Source of the DNA: Sphagnum compactum
Lineage: Eukaryota; Bryophyta; Sphagnopsida; Sphagnales
Length of the DNA stretch: 64,000 nucleotides
NCBI GenBank assembly: GCA_965153455.1
Contig: OZ234495.1
Span: 16,054,875 to 16,118,874 of the forward strand
Direction of reading: 5' to 3'
The first letter of the stretch is position 1, and every line of letters begins with the position of its first letter. This document shows, piece by piece, positions 21,261 to 33,490 of this stretch. The position numbers and the translations under genes were made by a program. The notes beneath the pieces are model-generated. The model had not been told where the DNA came from and searched no databases. It saw nothing but the letters and a program-made list of their open reading frames with translations.

Positions 21261-22019
21261 ATAAAATCATCATCCAGTTCTAGTACTTCATTCTTCAATT
21301 GGATATATATATAGATATGCTTGTAGCAGAATGCCATCCAGTCTGTGAACACTTCAATGACTGAAACTACAACATCTTCACTTACTTATCACAAAGTCCT
21401 GGGTTCAAAAGTGTGCACATCAGCTGCTGCAGCAGCTTTAACATTTATTCCCTACACTGGGTAACAAGAAAAATATGCAGCTGCTTCAATGATCTCTTAT
21501 ATATAACTTGCGAAAAACATGCAACAATTCAACTACATATGGTCCTGTCATTTTGTGGATTCAAACAACTCTTAATTTTACTTCCAAAATTGTGGACATG
21601 GGTCTTGCATTTTGCAGTTCCATATTGTTGCCACAAGAACTTCATGTGCAGCATGAGTTTGTTATAAGTATTGATGTTATTGCATCACGAACTGCACCAG
21701 TGTCAAGTTAATCATTCTACAAATAAGCCTTGGGCAGAATGTTTCTTCACTAGGTAGAGAAGAACCACCTGAGAGCTGCACTGCATCATCGAGTACATCT
21801 AGTCCAGTTACAGTTTGCTTTCTTGCAGCTAGCTAGGTGCAAGCTTGACTAGAAGAACCAAGAGCTGCTGCATCAACAGTTCTACACAACTTCTACACTC
21901 TTACTTCAAGCATTGATTTCGATCTTCGTACCTTCCAGTGAAGCTGATGTGAAGCTCACGAGAGAGAGAGAGAGAGAGAGAGGAGTTTGTGCGTTGTACC
22001 TGAAGCTTTTGCTTCTTTA
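21261..22019. other. 3' flank of the DUF1677 gene
   Basis: No independent gene recognised. A (GA)n run at 21960-21981 lies about 40 bp beyond the DUF1677 stop codon, probably in its 3' UTR. Confidence 0.45.
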
Positions 22020-22601
22020 TCAGTTAGAGCCGGACTTGCTAGAGGAGGGGCCAGCATGAGCAGCTCGTAGATCCATACAGCTTTCGCTTCGGGAGAGGCC
22101 CGTGCGCTGCCACTGCTTGGAGGTTCTGGTAGTCTTTGGGGACCTAGACTCCTGGACACTGCGCTTCAGAATTTGGCGTAAAGCTGAGGCCAGATGAACA
22201 ACCGGATCGAGTCGCGGGGCACTCTTGAACTGCACGCACATGGTCATGTGAGCACGGAGGGCATCCTCCATAGAGGTACCTTCTCCCATTCGGTTCATCT
22301 CCTCTTTCACAGCCTCGGCGCACAAACCGCACACGAAGCGACCACATGAGATTTCTCTCATGCGCTCCGCGTAAGCGGGTGTACACTCTTCCGAAAGTCC
22401 GCAACATTCACAAGTTTCGTAGACTAGACACTTCTCCTGATCATGATCTTCAGGCATGACTGCAGCTACCCATTGACTAGCGTGGTTATAATTCTCTACC
22501 ATCTCAGCTATGCCGGTAGCGGCCTCCGATGCCGCTTTACGAAGATGGGTGTCGCCACGTCCTTGACTCACAGACAGCGAGCTTGCACTAGTGGTCGCCA
22601 T
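22020..22601 (-). CDS. DUF1677 family plant protein, intronless
   Basis: 193 codons from ATG at 22599-22601 to TGA at 22020-22022. The DUF1677 core spans residues about 60-150: TCECCGLSEECTPAYAERMR, then CGRFVCGLCAEAVKEEMNR, a DALRAHMTMC segment and LASALRQILKRS. Cys64, 66, 67, 73, 86, 91, 94 and 122 form the family's Cys-rich pattern, which suggests metal binding; this is not shown biochemically here. The N-terminus is Ser/Ala-rich. The C-terminus is basic and Ser-rich (LSRSESCMDL). The length fits the family and no break is seen. The function of the family is poorly known. The gene stands alone in repeats, with a poly-G tract and pyrimidine-rich repeats upstream. Confidence 0.92.
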   Translation of the reverse strand: MATTSASSLSVSQGRGDTHLRKAASEAATGIAEMVENYNHASQWVAAVMPEDHDQEKCLVYETCECCGLSEECTPAYAERMREISCGRFVCGLCAEAVKEEMNRMGEGTSMEDALRAHMTMCVQFKSAPRLDPVVHLASALRQILKRSVQESRSPKTTRTSKQWQRTGLSRSESCMDLRAAHAGPSSSKSGSN

Positions 22602-23367
22602 AAAATCCTCTTCACCCCAAACTCCACTCCACTGTGTCTGTGTAAACCTTCTGCAAACTACCTCTCCCCCCCCCCCCCCCCCCCCTTAGAGCTAGTCCTC
22701 CTCCCCCGCCTGTTGTCAGAACTCAGGAGGTCCCTGCAAAGCTTGTATACGGTTCTCAAACACACTAAAAAACTACAAGAGAAAGCGGCTTTTATGACAC
22801 AAAAATGAGCTGATCTGGACGCTCATAACACACTTGTGTGAGATCACAAACTATGTGCGATTTCCTCCGTTACAATGTACAATATGTGAAGTTTATTGTG
22901 ACATTATAGTATACAAAAATTGCAATTTGACACTAGCTAACAATGGCACACATATCTGTCCTATTGTATGGTTGGTTTCCTGGTTTTACACCTTGTCTTT
23001 CATCATGGTCGATATATATCTCTCCTACAATCCACAACTGGTAATAAGCTTCCGGACTATATGGATTCTCCTCCGTTCCAAAGCCAGGTTTCGTGACACC
23101 CAGCTACATACTACATCTAGTACTAAACCTTGTCCAGCCTAGTCGTCCTAGAGCCTCCTCTCTCTCTCTAGTGAACTTCTCCTGCGTGTGCAGTACTGTC
23201 TCAAGTACAGATGTGTGTGTGTGTATGTACTATGTGTGTGTGTGTATGGTTTTTTTTTGTTTCCTCTGCGTCTACTCTCTCTCTCTCTCTCTCGTGCTCT
23301 GGTGACAGTAGTGTTTTCAAGAGAAAATCAATCTCCCTTCAACGCACTTTGTAAGGAGAAGAGAACT

Positions 23368-23398
<31 letters not shown>

Positions 23399-23440
23399 TG
23401 AGTTCAGTTGTGTTGTGTTGTGTTGTGTCTAGTGTGGGAT
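22602..23440 (-). promoter_or_regulatory. Upstream region of the DUF1677 gene with low-complexity tracts
   Basis: Read on the gene strand this holds a 20-base G run (22666-22685, 65-84 bases before the ATG), an AC-rich tract (23213-23242), a GA tract (23276-23293) and a CT tract (23371-23398). Pyrimidine-rich CT tracts are common near plant core promoters and 5' UTRs. I could not place a convincing TATA box or start site. Confidence 0.35.
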
Positions 23441-23579
23441 CAATGCGTGCTCGCTGCAACAACAGTAGCAGCAGCAGAAGCAACAGGGATGCTGCAGTCC
23501 AAAACGAGTGGTTGTGAGTCGTGACCGGTCGGTACTTGCACTAGGCACCTACTTTCTTCTTCTTCTTTTTTCCTTCCTC

Positions 23580-23960
23580 CGGGCCCCCTACTAAGGCCCA
23601 CTTTAGACGACGAGGGTCTAGGGTCCAATTTCCTAGGAACCAATTTGGATTGATTTGAAGCAAATTGAATGCTTGAGTTGGAGTGTACCTTAGTCCCTAG
23701 CCTGATTGATTCTTGGTTCTCCAAATCAGGAGCTCTTCTTTTTAGCACTGTTTGTTTTTTGGGCCGAACCAATTGATTTTCCCTCCAAAACAACATGTGC
23801 CATGTAGGTTTAGCCTCAATTTGCCACTTTTTCGTTTTCGACCTTCGTCTAAAGGTCTTGGGACCAATTTTAAGCTTTTGACCACTAAGATTGCTTGAAT
23901 TCATTGGTCCTTAGACCTTGGACCCTCATCTAAAGTCGTGCCCTAAGGGACTGCCTATAA
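23580..23960 (-). repeat. Dispersed repeat family 2, copy 1, with inverted ends
   Basis: On the minus strand about 230 bp match 36565-36790 (TGAATTCAAGCAATCTTA, then GGTCCCAAGACCTTTAGACG, then AGGCTAAACCTACAT). The two ends are imperfect inverted repeats: AAGGCCCACTTTAGACGACG near 23593 against the reverse complement of CATCTAAAGTCGTGCCCTAA near 23927-23946. A MITE-like element is likely. Confidence 0.6.
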
Positions 23961-25730
23961 AGACTGTGGGAACCAAATGGGAAAATGTTAAATAGGCTAA
24001 GGGTCTTTAATGTCAGCAAGTACAGAAAGTAAGTAAGTGCCACATGGTTTTTTTTTTTCTTCTCCTTGTTCTGTGCTTGCCCTTTTGCCTGTTTTAAGAT
24101 GTAATAATATTTTAAAGGTGCTTGGCACTTGGTGTTATGGACTTTAGGGTTGAGTCCCCTAACACCATGCTAGCCATTTAGGACTTAAACCTAGTTACCA
24201 TTAATGAAAATTTTATGTTAAATTAACGTTCACTTAATGGTAATAAGCTATGTTAAGCTTTCGCCCATTTATCATTGGGTGCCACCTAGGATGCCACCTA
24301 GATTTTCATTTAACACTGACTTAACATCAAGTGTGAATGCACCATCAGTGTGACACAACCCTAAAGACCAGTGTTGTGCTGGTTATTTGATTTGATGTGC
24401 AAGTTTTGCACAATGGGGGGTTGATGAGTTGTGATCTGTCTCCAAAAAAACTTCAAATTAAGGATTTTTGTTTTAAATTCTTCAAAATTAAGGTTTACAC
24501 TTGATCCTGTTTGCTTTTACATGATTATTACTCTTTGCCCCCATTGCTCAACCCCACCAACCCATGTTAGTAGTAAGTATTTGGGACTTGCCCCCCAACA
24601 CCTGGTTGCTAAAATACCACTTACATACTTTTTAATATATTTAAAATTGAAATGATAATTATAAGTTAGCTATGTAGTAGGACGGTGTATTGAAAAAAAC
24701 CAAATCTAGAAATGGAGCAATGAGAGAACCTTGGTGTAGATGGAGAGAGCATTGGGTATCGCTTCCTTTTGGGAGGGTGAGTTTCTTCTTCGGTGCTATG
24801 CATCTTAATGGGTAGTCAACGGTTTCAGGTAAATTTTACACATTTTGCCTGAGCATCTTTTTGGCTTGTTCTTTGTTCTCTTGGGAGGTCACCCACTTCA
24901 GGTGGGATTCTATGCATATCTTGGGCATGTTGTTTTGGCCCGTGTTTTATATTCGTGGTGGTGGAAAGCCACAAACTCCGGTCATCAAAGTAAAAAGCTG
25001 GACCCCTTTGGAGGGGAAGGAACAGACCTTTTAGAATGTGGACCCATTTGCAGCCAAGCTTGGATGGGGTCCAAGCATTAATTGTCACTAATTTTTGTGC
25101 TTGGGTTGCTGCATTGCATTGGTGGTGTAAAGGTTGCATTCACATATGTGGTGTTAGGTAGCATTGTTGCTCTAGCTTTTGAAGTTGTGTCCCTTTATTA
25201 TTAGATACACACAGGATACATACAAGAGTAGTCAAGTAACAGTGGGTCCACAAGTAGGAAGAAGAAAACTAAACTTGACCTCCCCCCAATGTCATGCCTT
25301 TAAGGAAAATGTTAAATAGGGCAAGGGTCTTCACACTTAACCAGTTTTTTGGGACAAATTCTGTCTCTCTTTTTTTATAGACCAAGAAAAAGTTAGGATT
25401 CTTAGATTTTTTTTCCTAGTGTAAATTCCACTAGTTTGCTAATTTTTTGGGGAAAAGATTCACCAAATTTTTGAAGAGCAAAATTAGGGGGAAAAAAACA
25501 AAAACCATGATCTTAACTTCATGGTTTTGTTATCGATTTTTGCTATACTTTGCTTGGGAAATGATGGAATTCATATTGGTGTCAAGAATATGGTATTATT
25601 GATCCGGTGCTCTCACAAAACCTAAATACACATCATGTCATAAACAGAATTCAACTCAAGGAAAGTGTGGACGAACTATGCTTGCAAGCCCACCCACCCA
25701 CCCACCCACCCCGCCACAAAAACATAAAAC
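23961..25730. other. Intergenic, nothing recognised
   Basis: AT-rich with homopolymer runs. A (CCCA)n run sits at 25688-25712. No coding similarity recognised. Confidence 0.5.
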
Positions 25731-25746
25731 CCTCTTTCACACCTCT

Positions 25747-26060
25747 CCAAAAAATACGATATAACAAACATAGAAAAACTTCACACAAATTTCCTAAAGT
25801 GATAGCATTCCCAAGTATCGGGTTCCCTATACAAGAACACATTGAAAACTTTCTCTTCTAAAGTTTATCTCTATATTAGGGGGGAAAAAAAAAGTATGTA
25901 CACATGAGAAGACTTTCTCTTATAAAGTTTATGTCTATGTTAGGCAAAAAAAAGGGCTGGCATGGATTGCATGGAGTAAACCCCATACTTGGGAATGCTG
26001 TCACTTTAGGAAAATTTGTGTGAAGTTTTTCTCCATTTGCTAGATCTTATGTCTCTTGGG
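25747..26060. repeat. Foldback element: about 80-bp inverted arms with a 150-bp loop
   Basis: The left arm (25747-25826) and the right arm (25976-26060) are near-exact reverse complements: ACTTGGGAATGCTGTCACTT, then TAGGAAAATTTGTGTGAAG on the right pairs with the left arm. Weaker pairing continues outwards to about 25715 and 26080. The loop holds a 65-bp tandem duplication (AGTTTATCTCTATATTAGG at about 25861 and a variant at about 25926). A (GA)n run follows at 26085-26104. Confidence 0.75.
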
Positions 26061-26299
26061 GAGTGGGGGAGGGGAGGGATGTGAGAGAGAGAGAGAGAGA
26101 GAGAGGCTTGTGTTCAACACTAAAACCATATAGTTTCTGAACCTCTTTGTTTCACTTATCACATTTCGTAGGTGTGCCGAGTGAAGGCCTCCCGTCTCTG
26201 ACCAATCAAGAGCAACTATTTAAACTTTGCAATGACTTCTGCCAGCCTCAACATAATTGCCCAAACATGTTAGGCCATAGTCATTTTATGGAGCTTGTG

Positions 26300-26625
26300 A
26301 AGATCAATTATTTGGCCTCGCCTACCAAGGCTCTTAAGGGTATTGTGTTTAGATTCATTATAGAGTATACCCTAGTAGCTTAAGGGATTTTGGCCCCTAG
26401 GTAATAATAATAATAATAGGTCTATTTTTATTATATTAGGATTTTTGAAAGATGATATTTTGGCTTGTGTTGAAACTTGAAACTTGAGACTAGTTATAAA
26501 AGTTATAATATCGTGAACGATTTAGGTTTCTTTTGGAGGATGTTTTGAAGATCATATTTTGGCATGGTGAAATCTTTGAGTGTCCATAATTCTTCCTTTT
26601 GCCTTAAGATACTTTTTTAAGATGC
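26300..26625 (-). repeat. LTR-like dispersed repeat, copy B
   Basis: The reverse complement matches 36870-37155 over most of its length: AAAGTATCTTAAGGCAAAAG, ATTTCACCATGCCAAAATAT, ATAGAGTAT...TAGCTTAAGG and CTTGCCTACCAAG-type blocks. The TGTCACA start seen in copies A and C is missing, so this copy is truncated on that side. Confidence 0.6.
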
Positions 26626-26639
26626 TCTACGAGAGGCTT

Positions 26640-28550
26640 CACCTCTTAGAGGCTTCACCTCTTAGAGGCTTCACTCATGTGAAAGCTAGGAGTGTAGTTG
26701 CTTGTTCACCCTGGCTTTATACACTAGGTAGTAGTGGTCCTCCCCGTATCAAAAAAAATGATAATACTTTATTGTTACTTTTGCTTTCACTCGGGGCTTT
26801 GAATGTGGACACTCAACCTGTGGTAAACATGTATAGGCTATGTGGTGGGCAAGATTTCAAGCAATCCATAGAACCTACTTTTGTACCATGGTTCAATACC
26901 ACGAGATGCATGTTTTGGGTGACTCATTGAGTTCCTTTTTTTACTTACTCAATCCCCTTGTTGCAATGCTACTTGTATGTACAACTTGCACTTTAAAAAA
27001 AAACAATAAAAAATCAATCATTTTGCAATGATCCCTTGAGTTTTATGTGGTTAAATTGAATTTCTTTTCCTCTTGCATGGTTGGTTGATTTTGTGTGCTT
27101 GTATTTTGTTGTTGAGTTCCTCAATTAGGGTTGGGTTGGTTTCATCTTTTGATCATGCTAGGATCTTGTTTTGGGGAGTGGGTACACTAAATCTAGAAAT
27201 AAGAGACCCATGTACATGGATGTGGGTATATGTATAAGGTTTAAATGCATGGATAATTATAGGTCAATTTTGTGTTAGAGATATTGGCCTCTTTGTGAAA
27301 GTTAAAGTGTTAATATTTTTAAGTAGCTAGAATTTTTCAAATAAATGCTAATTGATTGACAATTCCAACATGCAAATTATGTTAAAGAACCTTATTTTCA
27401 GTGGGTTTTTTTTCAAATGTGTGAGGTAAGTGAGTTGGCAATCATCCATGTGTGTGAGGACTTAGCCAAATTTGGCTATATGTTAGAGAGGAAAGTAGAA
27501 AAAGTTTAGGAATCATGCTATATTTTGGCAACATACTAGAGCCTACCATCTAAATCTTTCAATTTCAAATACTTCCCCTCATATGTGGCGACTTTTGGGC
27601 CATTCTCCTCCTCCCTCCCCCCCGCCCACTCCCAATGACTTTATACGGTACCCACAAGTTAGATTTGGCATACACTAATTAAAATTGAATTTGCCTAAAA
27701 TCTTGAAAAGTTTGAAACAAATGCTGAATTTTTGAAGATTAAAAAACTCTACTTTGGCTAAATATTTAATAAATTTGTAAAGTTAAATTTGTCTACAGGA
27801 TTGGACTTCATAACACAAGGTATACAAGTGCAAATACTCTTCACTTCCATAAACAAGTAAAAAAAGATTAGATATGTTTAAAAAGAGATTGATTAAAAAT
27901 ATATGCTAGAGAGTTCCATTGTTCAAAAATTTCACCTAAATATGAAAAGTTGGAGAAAAGATTGAATAGATGGGAACCAAGACCAAGAGCACAAAGTTTG
28001 ATGTGTGGGTAGATTTAGATATGGAAAATTGGAGAAAAATTTGATTGAACAAGTAACAATGTGAGTAGCATACACATTGACATGTGCAGGCAAAGCTTGA
28101 CAACCAAAAACTTAGTGCTAAAAATCAAAGAGGCTATCTACCAAAACATTTGGAAATCAAAAATGGGATGTTGAAATCACTTTCACCCTAAAGAATAATT
28201 ATTGAAGACATCAAACAATTGATCTATCTCAATAAAAAGAACCATAAGCATGTTTTATCTTGTATTTTGTGAGAAAATGAATGTTCTAAGATGCTAAATA
28301 ATGAAAGGTGGATATGCCTTCAACTAATATATATTGTATAATTGGTGGTAAATTTTAATTTAACAAAATTTTGAATGTCATGTGATAATATAAATTTATA
28401 AGGAATGTAAGACTCCAAGACATTTTCAAAATACCAATTCCTCATTGGAATGCCAAATTATTATTAAAAATGTCAAATAAATTCTTTGTTTTATAGACAT
28501 TTTTCATATTTTTTTCCAAACCTTTGGGTTTAAACCTATATATATATATA
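26640..28550. other. Intergenic, nothing recognised
   Basis: AT-rich. The short triplication of GAGGCTTCACCTCTTA at about 26632-26672 is the only local structure seen. Confidence 0.5.
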
Positions 28551-28553
28551 TAT

Positions 28554-29183
28554 GGGTGAAACCATCCTTGGGTGGTACCACTAAGAATCATCTCAGGAAT
28601 GGTTATGGAACCAAAAACAACCAAATCATTTTTTTGGGTTTTTTTCGTTAAGTATTTTCATAATTATAAATTATTATTTTTTCATGTTTATCAATTGCAT
28701 GCTCTAATATATGACGTGAAATTTATTTAAAATTTTCTTAAAAATTATATTCTTAATTAAAATGGCTCCTTAAAAAATTGATAACTTCAACTTAAAAAAA
28801 TCATAACTAAATCATATTTAATCAATTAATTGCCAAGTAAATTTTCGAAAATAGAATGACTTCCAAATTACCTTAGGAAAAAATTTTATTCAAAATTTCA
28901 TAAATCATGTTTCAAATTTGTGTTCTTGACCAAAAAATTCAAGGAAACAAATAAGCATTACATTTTTTAAATTGTTTTCTAAATGTAATGATTAGGAACA
29001 TCAAAATACGCAATATTCTTAATATTATTAAGATTTGAAATCTATGAAACTTAATAAATGTATTCAAAAAAATTTATAAAAATGTTCATTTAAGTGTTTC
29101 TTATGATTTTTCAAAGTTCAATGAGTCCAAGAAAATCAATGTGTGATGTTCTTAGTGGTACCACCCAAAGACAGGATTGCCCC
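28554..29183. mobile_element. MITE-like element with about 37-bp terminal inverted repeats
   Basis: The left end has CCTTGGGTGGTACCACTAAG after GGGTGAAACCAT (28554-28590). The right end has CTTAGTGGTACCACCCAAAG followed by ACAGGATTGCCCC (29150-29183), its inverted counterpart. The flanks are TA-rich, so a TA target duplication is possible but unprovable in the (TA)n context. The inside is AT-rich with no ORF. Superfamily unassigned. Confidence 0.65.
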
Positions 29184-32100
29184 TATAATTATTAATGTAT
29201 CCATTTCAATGAAATGTTTTTATATATATATATTTTTTTTTTATGATTAAAATGTGAAACAATTTGAACAAATATTGTTATTTTTGTTGATTTTTTTTTG
29301 GTAAAACACATAATCAAACATAGTTCTTGAGATGTGTTTTAGACATTTATTATCAAAAATATGAATTTTTTACCCTATTGATCCTAATGTATATTTTTAT
29401 TTCATGAAATTATTTATAGATTATACTCATCATAATAATCAATTCAACTTGAGATTCAATGTGATTTAATTCCAATTGACCATTCCTATTGTGTATCCCA
29501 ATTGTGAATGCACCCTATTTCAACATTTGATTGCCATATTTGACCCATGGGTACAATATCTATCACATTGAAAAAACATTTGTCACTAAGATGCGAAAAT
29601 TTTCCATGATTTTTAGTGGCCTATTTCTTTTATGGGTTAATATCCTATGTAGTAGGATTTTGTTTTCTTTTATTTTCACAAATGATAAATGAAACCTTAG
29701 GCAAAAATTATGTTAATTTTGTAAACAAACCATGACCAAATGCGTATTCACCCTTAAGGCAACAACTACTTATTTTTCTTCAATAATGGACACACATTGA
29801 TTCTCAACCAAGATATTATGGTTGTTTTTCCACCTTTCAAGGAATTGAAAAAATTTAGAGATCTCAAAATTAGATTATTGATTTACAAGCTTCAATTCCA
29901 TCTTGGACAAAGGATTTGATAAGGCTTAAAGTTCTCAAAACTTTGAATGGTTAGTTTACATCGTGGCTATACTGAATTTGGGTTTAATTCAAGTTATACA
30001 AATTAACTAACCTAATGGTGAATTGAAGCCCACAACCACAAAGTGGTGAATACAATCCTAACATCAATTTGACATTTGAAACCTTCTCCATCAAGAAATT
30101 CTTCGTGATGTATAGAGGCGACATACAAATTTGGCACCTTTTGTACTCTTAAAAAATGTTGTACCCCTTCCTCCCCTCCCTTCTCAAGGCCAATTTTCCC
30201 AAAGAAAAAAGCAAATATAAAGGTCAAGTTCCATAAGGCCTCCATGACACATAATATGTTTTTAAAATTTTACATTAAATTCCATTCTTTATGGTACTTG
30301 GATGGACTCTTAGGGCCCAAGATTGTTTAATGGACATTCTTCTTTTATATCATTTACATTTTCACCTTCATATTGCTTGATTGAAGCCTTTCATATTACT
30401 TGGACTTAAACCAAAAAACTTACTCAAGATAGGACTAGTATATTTTATTTTTTCTTACACCCGACCAAGAATGGATGAGGATAAAGCAGAACTAAATGTG
30501 AACTAAGCTAAATTAGATGGGATCCAATCCATAATGAATGTGAATGAAACAAATTAAACAAGATCACAATCAAAGTGAATGAGGATGAAGCAAATTTGGA
30601 TGGGATTGGAATCCATAATTAGTTTGGATGAAAAAAAATTAGATGGTATCTAAATAAAAAAATGAATGTGGATGAAGCAAAAGTGGGTGAGAAAAGAAAT
30701 CAAAGAATTCCCCTCCTTCTCTCAACATGCAGAATGTGCATCAAATGTGGAGGAACATTCATATGAAAATATCCAAGGTTCATATGGCTAAGTATGAAAG
30801 ACTAAGGAAACAACAACCCTAACCTTTTTCCTTTTGGTACACCTTTAGTGCATGGTTGGAATCTTGCATTAAGGAAAGTATGACGAGATATTAGCCTAGC
30901 AAATAAATGAGTGAATATTAGGAGATATGAACAAGTGGAGCCCCTATAATTTGTTAGATATATTTATTAGGCCATGGCTTTATGCAATGACTATGCATTC
31001 ATTTGAGTCTACAACACTTCAACAATGTAAATAGATCTAACCTTATATGGTAGACCTAGCAACCTAAAACTAGCATAAAAGATTAAAAATGTTGGACTTG
31101 AAGTTCTAGAAGATTTTTTTTTAATGAATTAATATTTGATTCATCTCATAGATTTATTTTATTGTTTTGCATCTCATTTTATTTTGTCCTTGTGTCATCC
31201 TAGTCAAAGCACATATGTTAAGGAATATAAATTTTATGTATAAAGCAAAATGACAAAATTGAAATGTAATAATATTTAGTTTACATTATAGTAAAACATA
31301 TGTTTATATGTGTGAGGACTTCATAATTACTTTTAGATTTATTCTATTCCTTTCCAAACTTACTTACATGCTTGTTAACCTTTTTGAACTTTCCATTGAC
31401 ATGATGAACCCCACTTTCAAAGGTTTCTCCAACTCCTTGGATGTTTAAGCATAATTGGGATGCATTTGTTGAAATCTTTGTTGTAAGGGTTCTGTATTTG
31501 GGAAGAATTCAATCTTGTGTTATTTTTAAATCACTTTCTTTAAATCTTTATAAATTGTGACAAAAAGGTCATGGAACTTAGGAAATAAATATTTAAAAAT
31601 CCATCCCTTCCTTGCTTGTCAAGTCATTTGTCAAACAAATGAAAGATGATGTCATTTTAATGTCCACCTCATCCTTCAAGGCTTGAATGTGAGGTTTAAC
31701 TTTTTCATATAATCTTGAAATTGCTTCCAAAACATAAAGATCCATGTCATCTTCACTCAGAGTCATTTGTATTGATTTCACATACTATGGTTAACTCTTC
31801 CAATTTGAAGTGGCAATTTTTCAATAAAATAAAATAAACCCATGGAACCTTCTTTCTATTTATGAAATCCCATTGAAGTTTATGTAAAAGATCAGTTCTC
31901 GTGAATTGTCTTTTTCAATAGTTTCATCCATGCACCCATTAGGTAATAAAAATCTATTGAAGTGTATATAAGAGGATAATATGATCTAAAACTAGAAGAA
32001 ATAATAGGTTAGGGTGTATTTACTAACAACTAAAAAGATATAGATTGATTGACCAACAAGCTAGCTTGTAATAAATCAATGTGCAACAAGTTGATCGTGA

Positions 32101-32820
32101 TAGACTAACCTTGAACAATCCAACCTTCTAGCAAATTGATGCTAGTTAATTAAGTTGGAAATGATGATAAAATAGTTGGAAATGATGATACAAATAATTA
32201 AAAGTTTGTTAATAGTTGGTAAGTTATAACAATTGTGCAAGGATTATAAATAATAGTGATGAGGATTCTTAAGGGGTTTGTTTTTGGTCATGAAAGGAAT
32301 ATAGATCTCTAATTTTGTAACATTTTTTAGTAATGCTTGATGTTAAAACCAAGCCCAAAGGTTCCTTTTGAAATCAAGAACTAGACAACATTGGTCTATA
32401 CCCATTCTTCTTTTCTTATAATCAAGTTTTGCTTTTTCCCCATTCAATTTAATTTTCTTAGTACAAATTCACTCTATATATTGTTTAAAAATTATTATAA
32501 AGCATATATCCAGTAAATAGTTGTAATAGAAAGAGTTGCCTCTGAATTTTACTGAAAATTATTTTTGAAGTTCACAATTGGTGTGTTGCCATCCCCTTTC
32601 CCCAAAATAAAAATTTTAGAACTAGTCCTCAAATTGAAGCTTGTCATCTTTGAAAGGGGTCTAATGATAATTGTTTAATATTTTTACTCATGGCAACAAA
32701 TTTAGTAATGCTTCAAATCTAATTTAAGGACAAGAATGTAATCAACCTACAATTCAAAGGTAATAAAAAATGATGCATTAAAAATAAATAATAATAGACA
32801 ATGTATAAATAAAAGCAGTC
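29184..32820. other. AT-rich intergenic, nothing recognised
   Basis: No coding sequence, array or structural RNA supported. Repeated GATGAAGCAAA and GAATGTGGATG words at 30480-30680 give a weak local repetition. Confidence 0.5.
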
Positions 32821-32839
32821 ACAATAAAAAGAGCCAAAA

Positions 32840-33490
32840 CAATTGTTGAATGTGGTGAAAATGGTACTTTCACTACTTTGAATAATCACCATAAATTATA
32901 TTTAATGAATTTTTTGTCCATATTTTGGAATTGTGTTTTTTTACTCATAAAGTTGAAATCTTATGAATTTGGATTAATTTTATTCTATTAGACGAGTTCT
33001 TTTACATTAAAAAAATACATTTGTTGATTTGTGTTTTTCAATGCATTTTAGTATTCAATCTTCCATAAAATGTTTTTGAATTTATTGCAAGCTTCAATAT
33101 ATTTCATAACAAGGGTCACATATCTTGAATAATTGAAAAGTCCTTTTGATTTTTTTGTGGTGATTATGCATTGGATTTGATGTTCAAACATCATTAATGA
33201 CTAATATAGTTCAAAATTTATGATCATGGTTTAAAAAAAAGTTGTAGGTTTCATTATAATATAAGGCTTAATGCAAAAAAATCATATTTTATTATAGTAT
33301 GGGTCATATGTGGTCTCAATATTGATATTGAGTCTAAAACATTGTATGAAAAACTATCCGATTTGACATTTTAAATCAATGCAAGAAGATCATGTGTCAA
33401 ATGCAATCCTTAAGAAGGATTCAATCCCTAACTTGATTATTTCTTTTTATTGTGAATAGACCCATAGTTTAAAATATTTAAACAAAAGGT
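32840..33490 (+). repeat. Dispersed repeat R1, copy a
   Basis: Aligns in the same direction with 44620-45260 across about 620 bp with many gaps. Shared landmarks: a TATTTAATGAAT then TGTGTTTT start, TGTTTTTGAATTTATT against TGTTCTCAAATTTATT, ATGCAAAAA, ATTATAATATGAGTCAT-like and TCTCAATATTAATATT-like blocks. Probably an old retroelement remnant. Confidence 0.5.

Noticed and set aside
31593-31781. 62-codon ORF with an acidic start
   Set aside because: Isolated, short, no splice context, and no family recognised.
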